A stretch of DNA of 64,000 nucleotides from Fuchsiella alkaliacetigena (lineage in GTDB: Bacteria > Bacillota > Halanaerobiia > Halobacteroidales > Acetohalobiaceae), in assembly GCF_023227765.1 (NCBI RefSeq), contig NZ_JALKBZ010000007.1, positions 1-64,000 of the forward strand, in the 5' to 3' direction. A program made the translations under genes and the position numbers. Shown here one piece after another: positions 1-9,913 of this stretch. The notes under the pieces are model-generated. The model worked only from the letters and a program-made list of their open reading frames with translations. It had not been told where the DNA came from and searched no databases. Every line of letters begins with the position of its first letter. The first letter of the stretch is position 1.

Positions 1-80
1 TGCATTTTTTAAATTCAAACTGAGTATAAGAAATAAGATTGAGTTTTAAAATAAAATTTATTCATGCGATTGCCCTGGGC

Positions 81-109
81 TTTATTAACTAGAAAAAATA
101 ATATATAAT
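81..109 (+). promoter_or_regulatory. possible sigma-A promoter of the nitroreductase gene
   Basis: A perfect TATAAT lies at 104-109, about 22 bases before the start codon. The hexamer 17 bases upstream (TTTATT, 81-86) is a poor -35 match, so only the -10 box is convincing. Confidence 0.35.
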
Positions 110-130
110 GTAATTAGGTGGTGATGAAAA

Positions 131-844
131 ATGAAAAGATATCGTTTTTTGTTAATCATTCTTTTGTTAATTATACCAGCATTACTACTTTCTTTTAAAT
201 TAGAAATCTTTAACTCCAGAAATGCAGATGCTTTAGTTGATAATTCTGAATCCATAGAATTACCTGCTCCGCAAACGGATAGTCAGATTTCAATAGAAAA
301 AGCACTATCTAAAAGACGTTCAATTAGAGAATATACAGAAGAATCCTTAAGCTTAAAGGAAGTATCGCAGCTACTTTGGGCTGGACAAGGAATCACTGAT
401 CAACAGCGAAAATTTAGAACTGCTCCTTCAGCTGGAGCGCTCTATCCACTTGAAGTTTATTTAGTAGTTGAAGGAGTCAAAGAACTTTCAGCAGGTATTT
501 ATCATTACCAACCAGCAGAACATCAACTAGTCAAACTCAGCTCAGAAGCTAACAAAGAAGAAATTTATAATGCTGCCCTTAACCAAGAACCTATTATAGA
601 TGCCCCAGTTAATATCATAATCACAGCAGTTTATGAGCGAACTAAGGCTCGTTATGGAACCCGGGGAGAACGTTACGCCAAAATAGAGGTAGGTCACGCA
701 GCTCAAAATATCTATTTGCAAAGCACAGCTTTAGATTTGGGAACAGTAATCATCGGTGCTTTCGATGAAAGTAGAATAGCTGAAATACTTCAATTGCCTG
801 ATAATAAAAAACCACTAGCTATTATGCCAGTTGGCAAGAAATAA
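131..844 (+). CDS. membrane-anchored SagB-type nitroreductase family oxidoreductase
   Basis: 237 aa. One hydrophobic N-terminal segment (about residues 5-22) acts as a signal peptide or anchor, followed by a linker and a nitroreductase domain from about residue 52. The family signature is visible: SKRRSIREYTEESLSLKEVSQLLWA and then TAPSAGALYPLEVYLVV, as in SagB/ThcOx-type FMN oxidoreductases. Such proteins bind FMN and use NAD(P)H, or oxidise azolines in peptide maturation. No YcaO or precursor-peptide gene is nearby, so a role in peptide modification is not supported. The start ATG follows a GGTGGTGA ribosome site. It stands alone and converges on the next gene. The family call is firm; the substrate is unknown. 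Confidence 0.8.
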   Translation: MKRYRFLLIILLLIIPALLLSFKLEIFNSRNADALVDNSESIELPAPQTDSQISIEKALSKRRSIREYTEESLSLKEVSQLLWAGQGITDQQRKFRTAPSAGALYPLEVYLVVEGVKELSAGIYHYQPAEHQLVKLSSEANKEEIYNAALNQEPIIDAPVNIIITAVYERTKARYGTRGERYAKIEVGHAAQNIYLQSTALDLGTVIIGAFDESRIAEILQLPDNKKPLAIMPVGKK

Positions 845-869
845 TTATTAGTAGTATTTAAAAAGAAAA

Positions 870-898
870 TTAATAAAACGTCAGCTATCAAACTGACG
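870..898 (-). terminator. rho-independent terminator of the subtilase gene
   Basis: On the minus strand CGTCAG, an 8-base loop and CTGACG form a short stem that begins within the last codons of the gene and is followed by TTTTATTAATTTT. No T-run follows on the plus strand, so it serves the minus-strand gene. Confidence 0.55.
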
Positions 899-2899
899 CT
901 CTATGATTTCTGTTGCTTGTAATCTGACTAGCTCCTGCGGATCAGATTTTAATTTTTTAAAGAAAGATAGCAATTCTTGAGGTTGAGGATGCACCTTAGC
1001 TAAAGCTGTTAAGGCTTGATAACGAAGCCACATCTCATGCTCACTCAGTATCATCTGCTTAAGCAGCTCTGCTAATTCAATACTCTGCCCAGAGGATTGA
1101 CTAATTGCTGTCAATAAAACTTTTCGATCTAGATCGCGGTCTTGAAGAGCTACTTTCAAATCTTCAAGACCTACTTCAACAACTAACTCAGCTATCACTT
1201 CTCCAGCTAACTCTTTTTTAGTCTCATCATCTTCCTTTAAAATATTTAGCAGTTCAAAGAAAAGCTGCCTTTCCCCTGCTAAATATTTTTTAATTAACTC
1301 AGGCCTGATATTTTCTCGAAGAGCAAAATCAAACAAAAACCTTAATTTAGAACCTTCTTTAAGTAAAAACTTAAAAGCAGTTAATCTCACCTGACGGTGC
1401 TTATCCATTAAACAGCTTTGTAACACTGAACTCAAATTAGAGATATCCCTATCTGCCAACAATTTAATAATGGAAATCTTCACCCAGTGTTTTTTAGACT
1501 TATCTAAAAGTCTTAATAAAGGAATTTCAACTTCTGCTTCCACTTCATCAGCCAATTTAGCACTAGCTACTTTTCTCCAAAGTGAAGAGCGACTTCTTAA
1601 CCCCCACAGTAAAACGGACAAACTATTACTCCCCTTTAAATAAAGAGCTCCTAACCTTTCCCCAGCTACAAAAAGCACTGCTAATGCAAGTGATATAACC
1701 ATTAAATAAAACTTAAGCTCTAATAAATCAAACTTTGCTAAATAGGCTAAAACTGCTAAAATTGAAAATAACGCTGAATAAATAACTGCCAGATATCTTT
1801 CCTGCCAGTCAGCAAATAAGAAAGGAAGACTGACAAAAGTAGTTAACAGTAAATAATCTGATATATGAAGACCTTCTGCTTGCAAATATCCATAAAGACT
1901 TTGCAACTGAGGAATTATCTTTGCTTCTACTACCGCTACCATCGGTAAAGCACCTATCAGTATCAATAGAGAAATAAAAAGACCAGGCAGTCCACCTTCT
2001 TTAATCAGCTTAATACTATATACTAAAAAAATAGTCATAGTAACTATAATTAGCCAATTAGCTTTAAGCCAATAATAAGGATCTACTTGACCTAAAGTTT
2101 TCCCCACATTAATTAGCCCTACCCCCAACTCTCCACTTCTAAACTTCTCATCAGCCAGTGGATCAGCATTATCAATTATCAATTCCAAAGCCTGATTAAG
2201 TGACAGTTCTTCTTCACTTTCTAAGAGTCGAGCCCACAAAGCAGTCACCCTCGGCGCAGCAAAGGAGGTGCCTGAACTTTGAAAATGTTTAAATCCCAAT
2301 CCTGTCCCCAAATAAGTTCCAATTGAGTGCTTAATACTTCCATTAGCAGCCAGATCAATATGAGCACCATAATTAGAAAAAGGAGACTTTTCCCCTTGCT
2401 CAACACTAGCTACCGCTATCACCTCTGCAAAGGCTGCTGGATAGATCGGTTCATCGGAATTATTATTTCCTGCCGCAGCAATAATCCCTACTCCCTCTTC
2501 TGCTAATTTATTGATTAAATACCGATGAGCTGGAGTATAATCCGCAAAAGATAGACTAATATTGACCAGCACTTCTTGTTCAGAAAATCTCTGCTTGTAA
2601 TTAAGGGCCCTCTGCAAACCTGTTAAATACAACTCCTCTTTAATTCCTTGTTCATCAGCTACATGATGAAAAAATATTTGACTCTGTGAACTCCCACCTT
2701 CAACTATTCGAGCCACAATCTCACCATGACTTAAACTAGCTTCCAAGTCAAACTCAGTAAAATCATCCAAAACAAAGATAGCAACTCTAGCCTCTTCTTC
2801 ATCCTCAACTACTAGCTCCAGAGAAATTAGAACTAAAAATATTGCTAGTAATATTAGTATTTTTCTTTTCTCTTTTAGAAGTTCCCTTACTTTAAGCAA
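881..2899 (-). CDS. membrane-embedded S8 (subtilisin-like) peptidase with C-terminal HEAT-like repeats
   Basis: 672 aa with a TTG start. An N-terminal membrane segment (about 14-29) is followed by a compact subtilase domain with the full catalytic set: Asp in VLDDF, His in LSHGEIVARIV, oxyanion Asn in AAAGNNNSDEP and Ser in SSGTSFAAP. After the protease come about five hydrophobic segments (about residues 275-420), then a helical region (about 430-665) of repeated 30-40-residue units resembling HEAT repeats, such as LLKEGSKLRFLFDFALRENI. By topology the protease should lie outside the inner membrane and the helical repeats in the cytoplasm. The start is 1-2 bases past the stop of the upstream permease gene, so the two form an operon. 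The protease call is firm; substrate and role are unknown. Confidence 0.8.
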   Translation of the reverse strand: MLKVRELLKEKRKILILLAIFLVLISLELVVEDEEEARVAIFVLDDFTEFDLEASLSHGEIVARIVEGGSSQSQIFFHHVADEQGIKEELYLTGLQRALNYKQRFSEQEVLVNISLSFADYTPAHRYLINKLAEEGVGIIAAAGNNNSDEPIYPAAFAEVIAVASVEQGEKSPFSNYGAHIDLAANGSIKHSIGTYLGTGLGFKHFQSSGTSFAAPRVTALWARLLESEEELSLNQALELIIDNADPLADEKFRSGELGVGLINVGKTLGQVDPYYWLKANWLIIVTMTIFLVYSIKLIKEGGLPGLFISLLILIGALPMVAVVEAKIIPQLQSLYGYLQAEGLHISDYLLLTTFVSLPFLFADWQERYLAVIYSALFSILAVLAYLAKFDLLELKFYLMVISLALAVLFVAGERLGALYLKGSNSLSVLLWGLRSRSSLWRKVASAKLADEVEAEVEIPLLRLLDKSKKHWVKISIIKLLADRDISNLSSVLQSCLMDKHRQVRLTAFKFLLKEGSKLRFLFDFALRENIRPELIKKYLAGERQLFFELLNILKEDDETKKELAGEVIAELVVEVGLEDLKVALQDRDLDRKVLLTAISQSSGQSIELAELLKQMILSEHEMWLRYQALTALAKVHPQPQELLSFFKKLKSDPQELVRLQATEIIERQFDS

Positions 2900-2900
2900 T

Positions 2901-3953
2901 TTAGATATCCTTTCCTCGCTGCTTTAAAATAATCCCTCGGATTGAAGCATAAACCGGAACAGCAAATAGGGCCCCTAAAATTCCAAACAATAAAGTAGCA
3001 ATTAAAATCACAAAGATAATTACTACTGGATGAATCTGCAGCTTCCCTCCCTGTAAAATAGGTCTGACTACATTCCCCTCAAACTGTTGGACAATCAGCA
3101 TTAAAATCGTCACTTTGATCACCATATTCAAGCTAGTAGTCAAAGCAATAAATACAGCCGGCAAGACTCCAATTGCTGGGCCTATAAAAGGAATTACCGA
3201 AGCAACTGCCAACATAATAGCTAAACCAATTGCATTAGGCATACCAATAATCATATACCCTACAAACATAATTGCTCCGGAAACAAGCCCCACCAGCAAT
3301 TGACTAGGAATATAAATACCAAATACCGAATCAATAGTAGTTAAAGCTTCCTTCATTAAAGGCCGTTTTTCTGCTGGAACCATCTTAACTATATTTTGAG
3401 CTAACTTTCGATCATCCTTCAAAAAATAAACAGTCAAAAAAGGAATTAACAGAATTATCAAAGCAAACTGAGTAAGCGAAGCAAAAGCTCCTAAAAAGTC
3501 ATATTCACTAATCCTATCTACGGTTTCCTGGACTAAAGAGGTGATTCTCTCCTCTACGTTAAACTCACCCAAAAATTCTAGCTCTCCAATCTGTCCTAAG
3601 GCTTGATTAATTCCAAGCCCGCTAACTTCATAATCAGCCAAAAAGTTAATTAGCCTCCTGATTTCAGTATAGATTATACTTCCCCCGAAATAAGCAATAA
3701 AAGAAATTAAAACAATCATTCCCAGTAAGGTAACTATAATGGATAGCTCCTTATTTCCTATCTTAGGATGCAAAAATCTAACCACTGGTCGAAGCATATA
3801 ATAAATAAATCCGGCCATCAAAATAGGTAGTACCACTACATATATTATATTTTTTAAAGCACTTATCAATTGAGGAATCTGAAAACTAATAAAAATAATC
3901 AGCAAGATCATTATTATTCCCGCTGTAATGCGAAAGAATCTGTCACTGAACAT
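2901..3953 (-). CDS. AI-2E family transporter (YtvI/PerM-like permease)
   Basis: 350 aa, multi-spanning membrane protein of the AI-2E/PerM exporter family. Hydrophobic segments cluster at the N terminus (three), centre and C terminus. The family-typical conserved segment near residue 255 (GLAIMLAVASVIPFIGPAIG) and the final pair of helices containing GGKLQIHPVVIIFVILIA are present. I take the ATG at 3953 (MFSDRF) because GGAGGT stands 4-5 bases before it; the longer reading frame has no ribosome site. The substrate is not predictable: members export autoinducer-2 or exchange sodium for protons. It is co-transcribed with the downstream protease-HEAT gene. Confidence 0.85.
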   Translation of the reverse strand: MFSDRFFRITAGIIMILLIIFISFQIPQLISALKNIIYVVVLPILMAGFIYYMLRPVVRFLHPKIGNKELSIIVTLLGMIVLISFIAYFGGSIIYTEIRRLINFLADYEVSGLGINQALGQIGELEFLGEFNVEERITSLVQETVDRISEYDFLGAFASLTQFALIILLIPFLTVYFLKDDRKLAQNIVKMVPAEKRPLMKEALTTIDSVFGIYIPSQLLVGLVSGAIMFVGYMIIGMPNAIGLAIMLAVASVIPFIGPAIGVLPAVFIALTTSLNMVIKVTILMLIVQQFEGNVVRPILQGGKLQIHPVVIIFVILIATLLFGILGALFAVPVYASIRGIILKQRGKDI

Positions 3954-4009
3954 ATTATTACCTCCGATCAATAAATGGATTTTCATTAAATTAATTATAA
4001 CATTTTAGC

Positions 4010-6148
4010 TTATAGTTTTTTATCCATTATTTCAATCATAACTTTAATCTCAAAATAACTAACTCTATCCGGTAGTTCATCTTTAATTGGTCTCAGCTTA
4101 GCAGTCCCTACTTTCTTAATTGCCTTTCTAATTATCTGCCGATCTTGATCCTTTATAAAGGGTTCTAAATCCACTGCTAAACCCTCCTGAGCTGCTTTAA
4201 TTATATGTCCTCGAATTGTACGAATATTTAATTCTCTTAACTCGGCTATCTCGGCTAAACTCTGACCCTCTTGGTATAAATTATATGTTTTTACATGGCT
4301 TTTTACTTTTTGCTGTTCCACAGCTTTTTTCTTTTTCTTCTTTTTAGACTGCACTTTTCTTGCTGCTCGATCAATATCTTTCTCTTGAGCATAGCTATTA
4401 ATCTCTTCTAGAAAACGCTGAGCATACTTTTCAAGTTTAACCTTACCCACCCCGCTAACTGCTAACATCTCCTCTTCATTAGCAGGCATCAAATTAATCA
4501 TATCCTGCAAGGTACTATCATGAAAGATAACAAAGGGTGGTACCTCCTCTTCTTCAGCTATCTTTTTTCTCAATTTCCGCAGAATATCAAAAAGTTCATT
4601 ATCAGTAGAAATTTGTTCAGTTTCTTTACGTACCTTCTGTACTACCTTTTCCGTTCCCTGTAAAACAGAATATGCTTTATCAGTCAGCTTAGCCACCGAG
4701 TATTTACCTTCAGTCAAGTGAATATATCCTTCGGCAACTAAGAATTTAGCAAAATTCTTAATCTCTTTAATAGTATGGTCGGTCATTATTCCATAAGTCG
4801 ATAGCTCATCAAGTCCTAGTCTTAAAATCCCTTTACTTTTAGAACCGCGCAGCACCTTAGCTACTTTACCAATTCCGTAACGCTCTTTCATTCTATAAAT
4901 ACAGGACAGAATCTTTTGGGCCTTAACGGTGATATCTACTAACTCCTGACCTTCAGCACAGTTACTACAGTTATCACATTCCTCAATAATATCTTCCTCA
5001 CCAAAATAATCCAATATATAAGCTCGCAAACAACGATCAGTATAACAGTAATCAATCATCTGTTGTAATTTTTGATAAGCTAATTTCTTTCTATTCGCTG
5101 ATAAATCAGACTCTTCAATAAAGTATTTAGGCAAACGGATATCAGCAGGAGAAAATAACAACACCACTTCACTTCTTTCCCCATCTCGACCAGCTCTTCC
5201 TGCTTCCTGATAATAGGATTCTATATCGCGAGGCATATTATGATGAAGCACATATCTTACATTTGATTTATCGATACCCATCCCGAAAGCATTAGTAGCC
5301 ACCACTACATCTATCCTATCGTGCACAAAATCATCCTGAGTTTTCTTTCTAACAGCATCACTTAATCCGGCGTGATACTTCCCCACTACCAAGCCTTTAT
5401 TTTTTAAAAATAAATATAGGTTGTCTACTTCTTTTCTAGTAGCAGCATAAATAATTCCTGCTTCATCTCTATTAGTGTTCACATACTCTTCTATAAAGTC
5501 CCGCTTATCTTCTCCGGTAATTAATTTAAAGGTTAAATTTTCCCGATCAAAGCTAGTAATAAATATATCAGAGTTCTGAATGGCTAAAATCTCACTGATA
5601 TCCTCTCTAACATCCTCCGTAGCTGTAGCAGTAAAAGCAGCAAGCACAGGTTTATTGGCTAATCTATCTAAAAAATCAGCAATTAATAAATAAGCCGGTC
5701 TGAAATCATGGCCCCACTGGGAGATACAATGGGCTTCATCAACTACCACCAAGGAGACCTCTATAGTATCGAGCAGTTCAATAAAACGCCTCGATCTTAA
5801 GCGCTCCGGAGCTATATAGATTAAATCATAATAGCCTGTCCGAACTTGATTAATCCTTTTCTTTAGCTCAGATTTAGTTAAGGAGCTATTAATGAAAGTA
5901 CTTTCAATTCCTACTGCTTTTAAAGAGTCAACCTGATCCTTCATTAAGGAAATTAAAGGGGAAAAGACAATAGTTACTCCCGTTAAACAGACGGCTGGAA
6001 TCTGAAAACAGACTGATTTCCCCCCACCAGTAGGCATAATTCCTAAAGTATTATTGCCACTTAATATATTATCAATAATCTCCTGCTGGCCCGGTCTAAA
6101 ATTCTCATATCCAAAATACTCCTGCAAAACCTGCTCTGCTTCTCCCAC
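4010..6148 (-). CDS. recQ: ATP-dependent DNA helicase RecQ
   Basis: 712 aa, a 3'-5' DNA helicase of recombination and repair. The order of domains is canonical. Helicase motifs are GIMPTGGGKSVCFQIPA (Walker A) and VVDEAHCISQWGHDFRP (DEAH box). RecQ motif VI is QEAGRAGRDGERS. The zinc-binding segment is CLRAYILDYFGEE followed by CDNCSNC, then a winged-helix RQC region and an HRDC domain (around residue 540). An extra C-terminal helix-turn-helix tail (YNLYQEGQSLAEIAELREL) follows a lysine-rich linker. I prefer the GTG at 6148 because GGGAG lies 8 bases upstream; the GTG at 6157 overlaps that site. The gene stands alone. Confidence 0.93.
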   Translation of the reverse strand: MGEAEQVLQEYFGYENFRPGQQEIIDNILSGNNTLGIMPTGGGKSVCFQIPAVCLTGVTIVFSPLISLMKDQVDSLKAVGIESTFINSSLTKSELKKRINQVRTGYYDLIYIAPERLRSRRFIELLDTIEVSLVVVDEAHCISQWGHDFRPAYLLIADFLDRLANKPVLAAFTATATEDVREDISEILAIQNSDIFITSFDRENLTFKLITGEDKRDFIEEYVNTNRDEAGIIYAATRKEVDNLYLFLKNKGLVVGKYHAGLSDAVRKKTQDDFVHDRIDVVVATNAFGMGIDKSNVRYVLHHNMPRDIESYYQEAGRAGRDGERSEVVLLFSPADIRLPKYFIEESDLSANRKKLAYQKLQQMIDYCYTDRCLRAYILDYFGEEDIIEECDNCSNCAEGQELVDITVKAQKILSCIYRMKERYGIGKVAKVLRGSKSKGILRLGLDELSTYGIMTDHTIKEIKNFAKFLVAEGYIHLTEGKYSVAKLTDKAYSVLQGTEKVVQKVRKETEQISTDNELFDILRKLRKKIAEEEEVPPFVIFHDSTLQDMINLMPANEEEMLAVSGVGKVKLEKYAQRFLEEINSYAQEKDIDRAARKVQSKKKKKKKAVEQQKVKSHVKTYNLYQEGQSLAEIAELRELNIRTIRGHIIKAAQEGLAVDLEPFIKDQDRQIIRKAIKKVGTAKLRPIKDELPDRVSYFEIKVMIEIMDKKL

Positions 6149-6223
6149 CTTCTTCACTCCCTATTTTTTCTCAACTCTATTTAAATCTTTAAAACAAATA
6201 TTGCCCTTTATTATACCATAAAA

Positions 6224-6267
6224 AGTCAAAAATTTAAAAATTAAAACGCCAGCTTATTAGCTGACGT
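6224..6267 (-). terminator. terminator of the H-cluster/MCP fusion gene
   Basis: On the minus strand ACGTCAGCT, a 4-base loop and AGCTGGCGT (one G-T pair) form a 9-bp stem at 6246-6267, followed by a T-rich tract. It lies 30 bases past the stop codon. Confidence 0.7.
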
Positions 6268-6296
6268 CTTAAGTATTTAAATTAAGTAACAGTAGT

Positions 6297-8162
6297 TTAC
6301 TCAGAAATCTCCTCTATTTTATTAACTAGCTCCGTATTCATAGCTGATATTTCCTCACTGGAAGCTGATGCATTTTGAATAATACTAGCTACTGTTTTAA
6401 ACTCTTCAGTGACTTCAGTCGATCTGGAATTGATATCCTCTACTTTATTTTCAATCTTAGTCAGAAAATTTCCAATATTATCTGCTTCCTGATTGGACTG
6501 ATCAGATAACCCTTTGATATTTTCAGCAACAATTGCAAATCCTCTTCCGTGCTGTCCTGCTCTGGCAGCTTCTATACTGGCATTCAGAGCTAGCAAATTA
6601 GTCTGCTCAGCTCCATCTACTAGCTTAGTTAATATTTCATCCGACTTACCCGTAAACTCTTCAATATCACTTATCAAAGCTTTTAAAGTATCTATATCTT
6701 CATTCATTATATTTATCTTAGTAGAGATTTCCAGCATTTCTTCAGCCATTTCATTATTAGCTATATCTATATCTTTGATCCCCTTTGTTAATTCCACAAA
6801 ACTATCCGCTAAATTTTCTTCTCTTTTTTCCCGCATCTCTTGATTTATTTTTAGCTCCTTTTCTAGCTCTTCCGCTAAGTAAAAGTGACAGTTTTCCGCT
6901 GAATTCAAGTTATTATAAATTGCTAAGGCCATATCTTCGCAGTTACCATATCCACAAGCAGAACAATTATAAAAATCATCTTCATCATACTTATCCATAC
7001 TCCGATAAATTTCTTCTCGTTCTGCCAAGCTAGGTTCTAATAGCTGATTATTAGCGGCAAGATTCTGATAACTACGCCCATATAAACTTTCTTCCCAGTA
7101 TTTATTTACTACTTTAGCTAAAGATCTTTTTCTTCTCAAGTCTGCTAAAGGACCTACAGTTTTATATTTTTCTTGCATCTTTTGATTTCTTTCCTCAATC
7201 AAGTATTCTATCTCATCGGGAGATTTATCCTGATTTAAAGTGCCGGGCCCGCCATTACAACCCATCTCACAATTGAGACAGTCCACTAATAAAGGAGCTA
7301 CTCCTTGTTCAACCATTTCCGGTAACTTATCTAAGTAATGATAAATAGTATGAATCCCTTCTATTTTTCGGGTATGATGGATGATATCTGGATTTTCTCG
7401 AGCTGCAGTACGCATCAAACCTCCGGGGGTGGAAAAGAGTACGGCCCTTTCAGCTTCAGGATTATCAAAGTCGCTCTCCGAGTAATCAGCTAAATTAACC
7501 CCCTGCTCTTCAAAATGCTTATTTAAAGATTTATAGGTAACATTATAATCACCAATTCCTACAGCTTCAAACTCCCGTTTTTTAGCCAAACAAGGAGAAA
7601 GAATTACTATTTTATGATCTTTATACTGAGAATAATACCTCTTTATCATTTTCATCACGTGCATCATTGGACTATCAGCAGGTGCTAGATAGTCTAAAAG
7701 CTCGGGCTGATAAATTTCTATATAACTTACTAAAGCCGGGCAGGGCTGAGCTATTACATTCTGAGGATTATTCTTTTTAATATACTCCAGATAGGTTCTA
7801 ACAGTAAGTTCAGCTCCAAAAGAAACATCAAAAACAGCCTCTACACCCATGGACTTAAGCCAAGTATTTAAATTCAAATATTGATTGGGAAAATTAGCTG
7901 CCGCTGCCGGAGCTACTATAGCTACCATAGCTTCTCCCCTATCAACTCCCCTTAAAAACTCCTCAAAATCGTCTACTAAAATCCGCGCCCCATGATCACA
8001 CTCCTCTAAACATGCCCCACAGCCAATACACATGTTATGATTAATAGCAATATACTCTCCGCTACCATCATTACAAAACTTAACAGGGCAAATAGAAATA
8101 CAAGAATGACAGTTTAAACATTTGTCTTTATCTACTTTAATCACCTTAGCTAGTTCATTCAT
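6297..8162 (-). CDS. cytosolic sensory [FeFe]-hydrogenase-like protein fused to a methyl-accepting signalling domain
   Basis: 621 aa, no membrane segment. Residues about 11-60 hold two 4Fe-4S ferredoxin motifs ([12 protein letters not shown] and [11 protein letters not shown]). Residues about 75-360 are an Fe-only hydrogenase large-subunit domain with altered H-cluster motifs: AQPCPALV replaces the usual two-Cys TSCCP, while [11 protein letters not shown] and [14 protein letters not shown] are kept. A further Fe-S domain ([13 protein letters not shown]) follows near residue 400. The C-terminal coiled coil carries the methyl-accepting hairpin tip ([16 protein letters not shown]). This domain set fits sensory, not catabolic, hydrogenases. 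I infer that it reports H2 or redox state to chemotaxis proteins. Start: ATG 8162 has AGGAG 8 bases upstream. It lies 30 bases after an HD-GYP gene. Confidence 0.85.
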   Translation of the reverse strand: MNELAKVIKVDKDKCLNCHSCISICPVKFCNDGSGEYIAINHNMCIGCGACLEECDHGARILVDDFEEFLRGVDRGEAMVAIVAPAAAANFPNQYLNLNTWLKSMGVEAVFDVSFGAELTVRTYLEYIKKNNPQNVIAQPCPALVSYIEIYQPELLDYLAPADSPMMHVMKMIKRYYSQYKDHKIVILSPCLAKKREFEAVGIGDYNVTYKSLNKHFEEQGVNLADYSESDFDNPEAERAVLFSTPGGLMRTAARENPDIIHHTRKIEGIHTIYHYLDKLPEMVEQGVAPLLVDCLNCEMGCNGGPGTLNQDKSPDEIEYLIEERNQKMQEKYKTVGPLADLRRKRSLAKVVNKYWEESLYGRSYQNLAANNQLLEPSLAEREEIYRSMDKYDEDDFYNCSACGYGNCEDMALAIYNNLNSAENCHFYLAEELEKELKINQEMREKREENLADSFVELTKGIKDIDIANNEMAEEMLEISTKINIMNEDIDTLKALISDIEEFTGKSDEILTKLVDGAEQTNLLALNASIEAARAGQHGRGFAIVAENIKGLSDQSNQEADNIGNFLTKIENKVEDINSRSTEVTEEFKTVASIIQNASASSEEISAMNTELVNKIEEISE

Positions 8163-8191
8163 TAACTCCACTCCTATCTTTTAAAAGTTAT

Positions 8192-9286
8192 TTAAAGAAG
8201 TTCTTCAATTTCATAGCCTGTTAATTCTTCACTTGTATCAATTTCAAAGTACTCTTCTAACTCTCGCTTATTAATCTTTAAAACTTTAATAACTGGGCGA
8301 TTTACATTATCTTTATTTATTTTAGTCACCACTCCCTCACATCCATTACCTAACCTCACCTTACAGCCAACAGGAAAAGGAACTAGATAAGCTAAAAACT
8401 TATCAACAATCTCAGCATCTAATTCCTGCTTAGAAGCCATAGAAAGCAAGTAATCTATTATCTCTTTAGTCTTCAAGCCAATTCTATAAACTCTATTATT
8501 CTGCATTGCATCAAATATATCAGCAATAGTAACAATTCTAGAAAAAACTCCTATCTGGTCCTTAGTCAAACCTTGAGGATAACCGGAGCCATCGCACTTT
8601 TCATGATGTTGATAAGCAACTAAAGCTGAAGCTTCCGAAATTTGATCAATGTCTTTTAAAATCTGATAACCATAAACAGTATGCTTTTGAATTTCTGCAA
8701 ACTCCCCATCTGTTAATTCACCTGCTTTATTAAGTATTGAAGCTTCTACTGCTGCTTTACCAATATCGTGTAAGAAAGCACCAATTCCTAATGATTTCAG
8801 TTTCTCTTTATCATAACCTAGCACTTTGCCAACAATCAGCGAAAGAGTAGTTACATTAGTTAAATGAAAGTATAACTCATCATCTAATTTCCTTACATCT
8901 CGCAAGTTGACAAAAAGCTCTGGTTTATTGAAGATGTTGTCAATAATATCTTCGATTAAATCAGTTATTTCTTGCGGATCAATCAGGCCTTTCTTCTTTT
9001 TATCATTAGTAACCTCTCTATCAATAGTAAGCGAATCTAGTCCCTGCAAACATTCTTTAGCAGTACTAACGGCTACCTGTTTTACTTCTTCACAAACCAC
9101 ATCTTCTACTTCTACTAAGTTTTCATCTTCTATGTAAACATGAGTAATTCCAAAGCTTTCTAGTTTTTTAATATAACGCGAATTTAACTCAGTGCCTTTC
9201 TCTAATAACACTTCGTTATCAGAGGTATATATTTTTTTAGCTAAAGTATCACCACTTTCCAAATCACTAATTTTAGTCAAATACAA
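8192..9286 (-). CDS. HD-GYP domain protein (probable c-di-GMP phosphodiesterase)
   Basis: About 364 aa. The N-terminal 80 residues form a small domain often seen before HD-GYP (GDTLAKKIYTSDNEVLLEKG). The HD-GYP domain spans about 130-300 with HD in GAFLHDIGKAAV, the paired His in HTVYGYQIL and YQHHEKCDGSGYPQGL, and DIFDAMQ. A short C-terminal beta domain follows (VGCKVRLGNGCEGVVTKIN). Members hydrolyse c-di-GMP. The start is probably the TTG at 9286: a run of six G at 9293-9298 is ideally placed for it and directly abuts the in-frame ATG at 9292. It sits just upstream of the H-cluster sensor. Confidence 0.85.
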   Translation of the reverse strand: MYLTKISDLESGDTLAKKIYTSDNEVLLEKGTELNSRYIKKLESFGITHVYIEDENLVEVEDVVCEEVKQVAVSTAKECLQGLDSLTIDREVTNDKKKKGLIDPQEITDLIEDIIDNIFNKPELFVNLRDVRKLDDELYFHLTNVTTLSLIVGKVLGYDKEKLKSLGIGAFLHDIGKAAVEASILNKAGELTDGEFAEIQKHTVYGYQILKDIDQISEASALVAYQHHEKCDGSGYPQGLTKDQIGVFSRIVTIADIFDAMQNNRVYRIGLKTKEIIDYLLSMASKQELDAEIVDKFLAYLVPFPVGCKVRLGNGCEGVVTKINKDNVNRPVIKVLKINKRELEEYFEIDTSEELTGYEIEELL

Positions 9287-9411
9287 TAGCATCCCCCCTG
9301 ATTCTGCTATTAATTATTATAGCAAGTTAATCTAAAAATAATCTAAAAAATTACCAACTTAAATACTAAAAAAAGAGCTTTTAACTTATATCACCTGTTC
9401 TCAAATAAATA

Positions 9412-9777
9412 TCACCTAGCAAGTAAACGAGAAATAGTCTTCTGAAAACGCTTTTTAGTAAGCGGCTTTAATAAATAATCAAGAGCATTTAACTCAAAGG
9501 CTTCCACAGCATAACTATCATAAGCTGTAACAAAAACAATATCTATTTCTTCATTAACTTCTAAAATTCTCTCAGCTAACTCTAATCCACTATAACCCAA
9601 TATTTCAATATCTAAAAATACTACATCTGCACTTATTTTATTTTCTTTAATTTCACTCAAACAATTATCATAATTGCTATAAGTACCCACTAAATTTAAC
9701 TCTTCAACCTGACTTATAAACTCTTTTATTCGCGCTGAAGAATGAAGCTCATCATCAACTACTACTATATTCAACAT
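9412..9777 (-). CDS. stand-alone receiver domain, truncated sister of the BTAD response regulator
   Basis: 121 aa from the ATG at 9777 (MLNIVVVDDE). The receiver is complete: acidic pair VVDDE, phospho-acceptor Asp in VVFLDIEILG, Thr in VFVTAYDSYAVEAFELNALDY and Lys in LLKPLT. It matches the receiver of the next gene upstream in long stretches, but the reading frame stops soon after the receiver (RFQKTISRLLAR), just where the sister continues into its DNA-binding part. I infer a tandem duplication followed by loss of the effector. The long upstream in-frame extension lacks homology, so I do not include it. It may act as a phosphate sink. Confidence 0.7.
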   Translation of the reverse strand: MLNIVVVDDELHSSARIKEFISQVEELNLVGTYSNYDNCLSEIKENKISADVVFLDIEILGYSGLELAERILEVNEEIDIVFVTAYDSYAVEAFELNALDYLLKPLTKKRFQKTISRLLAR

Positions 9778-9913
9778 GATCTCACTTCTCACCCCCAATT
9801 TATATAAAGTAACTAATGGTGATTTCAAAGCTTGAATATAATAAGTATAACAAATTAATCTAAAAGTAATCTGAAAAATCACCTTTGCACACCCTAAAGT
9901 TCTAAAATTTTTA

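Noticed and set aside
131-844. Thiazole/oxazole-modified peptide cluster, suggested by the SagB-type nitroreductase
   Set aside because: No YcaO cyclodehydratase, precursor peptide or exporter lies beside it in the window; only about 130 bases precede it.
6297-8162. Catalytic [FeFe] hydrogenase for H2 production
   Set aside because: The first H-cluster motif lacks one Cys, and the C terminus is a methyl-accepting signalling domain, so a sensory role fits better.
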